Source of the DNA: Clostridia bacterium
Lineage (GTDB): Bacteria; Bacillota; Clostridia; Christensenellales; Aristaeellaceae
Assembly (NCBI GenBank): GCA_017473345.1
Contig: JAFULL010000016.1
Span: 1-40,597 of the forward strand
Length of the DNA stretch: 40,597 nucleotides
Direction of reading: 5' to 3'
Shown here piece after piece: positions 39,996 through 40,597 of this stretch. A program made the translations under genes and the position numbers. The notes under the pieces were generated by a model. The model worked only from the letters and a program-made list of their open reading frames with translations. It was not told the DNA's origin and did not search any database. How positions within the stretch are numbered: the stretch's first letter is position 1; each line of letters starts with the position of its first letter.

Positions 39996-40597
39996 TTATT
40001 CAGCGATAGCAGCGGAAGCCGCAGCACCGGCGTTGTGGCCGGAGCAGATCGCGTAGGCAAACAGGCAGCCGCCCATGTACACGTCGCCCTGATGGCCGCC
40101 GATGACTTCGCCGGCAGCGTACAGGTTGGCGATGGCTTCCTGGTTGGTGTTGAGGACCTGCATGGAGTCATTGACGTGCAGGCCGCCCAGAGAAGCGTAG
40201 TAGCGGATGTGCATCTGCATTGCATAGTAGGGGCCTTCGGCGTTCTGGGCAACCTTGATGGTGCGGCCGAATTCGTCCTTGCCTTCGGTGGCAGCAACCT
40301 TGTTGAAGTTCTCAGCAGCAGCCTTCACAGCCTCGGCGGGAACGTTCAGCTTGGCAGCCAGCTCTTCCAGGGTAGCAGCGGTCTTCAGCACGGGCTGACC
40401 GGCATAGTCGTCCTTCAGCCACTCTTCCACCTGCTCCATGGTGTAGATCTTGGAACCGGTCATGCCGGCGTTGAAGCCGTCAAAAGCGGCCTGAGCCAGG
40501 ACCAGGAACTGGAACTCGTTCTTCGTCATTTCCTGCATGATGTCCCAGGCGCTGGCCACTTCGTAGACGAAGCGCTCGCCGTTCTGGTTGACCATGA
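39996..40597 (-). CDS. Flavocytochrome c-type FAD-dependent oxidoreductase, C-terminal part (starts outside)
   Basis: About 200 residues are visible, open to the window edge. SLGGLHVNDSMQVLN and NLYAAGEVIGGHQGDVYMGG, then GHNAGAAA, are the C-terminal FAD-domain signatures of the fumarate reductase/urocanate reductase flavoprotein family. The family reduces C=C bonds of fumarate-like electron acceptors, usually fed by an FMN domain or a cytochrome. Here the substrate-binding His of HHTMGG is replaced (YYASLGG) and the substrate Arg of HGANRLGG is Tyr (HQGDVYMGG), so the acceptor is probably not fumarate (inference). The N-terminal domains and export signal lie outside the window. Confidence 0.85.
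   Translation of the reverse strand, partial: MVNQNGERFVYEVASAWDIMQEMTKNEFQFLVLAQAAFDGFNAGMTGSKIYTMEQVEEWLKDDYAGQPVLKTAATLEELAAKLNVPAEAVKAAAENFNKVAATEGKDEFGRTIKVAQNAEGPYYAMQMHIRYYASLGGLHVNDSMQVLNTNQEAIANLYAAGEVIGGHQGDVYMGGCLFAYAICSGHNAGAAASAAIAE

Noticed and set aside
1-40597. CRISPR arrays, insertion sequences, phage or toxin-antitoxin modules
   Set aside because: No regularly spaced repeats, transposase motifs, phage genes or toxin-antitoxin pairs were found when reading the window.

Overview
The window looks like a chromosomal segment of a moderately GC-rich member of the Clostridia (Bacillota), probably an anaerobic gut lineage. The support is indirect: AGGAGG-type ribosome binding sites, TTGACA/TATAAT promoters, strong hairpin-plus-T terminators, a DUF4317 protein, a YitT-family protein, YkuD L,D-transpeptidases, and a flavocytochrome-c-type flavoprotein. 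No rRNA, CRISPR array, insertion sequence or phage gene was seen. One tRNA is present, tRNA-Ser(CGA).

Layout. Positions 1-589 hold the 5' part of mannonate dehydratase (uxuA) behind a promoter with a GntR-like palindrome. 0.7-3.5 kb is a tandem pair of secreted L,D-transpeptidases with repeated C-terminal Cys modules. 3.6-5.3 kb is an amidohydrolase/HD-protein operon. 5.4-8.7 kb holds DUF4317, a short YitT protein and a DAACS-family symporter with a non-canonical substrate site. 8.75-10.9 kb is a cytoplasmic clan GH-A-like hydrolase coupled to an SGNH hydrolase. 11.0-18.2 kb is mixed: tRNA-Ser, a Cys-rich membrane protein, glutamyl-Q tRNA(Asp) synthetase, a secreted protein plus GtrB-like glycosyltransferase, a LacI regulator plus small conserved protein, hemolysin III, and an XRE-type membrane regulator.

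18.25-33.3 kb is one long minus-strand exopolysaccharide/cell-surface glycan operon of 14 genes. In order of transcription they are: polyprenyl-phosphate sugar transferase, WecG/TagA transferase, two GT4 enzymes, a TupA-like ATP-grasp ligase, a third GT4, a hexapeptide acyltransferase, a GT8-like transferase, a flippase, a GT42/DUF115-like protein, a NeuA-like cytidylyltransferase, then gmd, fcl and manC. The last three make GDP-L-fucose from mannose 1-phosphate. The middle (about 21.6-28.7 kb) is visibly AT-rich, while both ends match the chromosome, so the glycan-specific core looks exchanged. No Wzy polymerase is visible.

33.4-40.6 kb holds a secreted beta-helix-like protein, a MATE exporter, an argH/polar amino acid ABC transporter operon, a TetR gene whose consensus promoter predicts a leaderless mRNA, and the 3' part of a flavocytochrome-c-like flavoprotein that lacks fumarate-reductase substrate residues.

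A pattern recurs across the window: several bidirectional terminators are built so that the TAA stop codons of the two convergent genes form the base of the hairpin stem.
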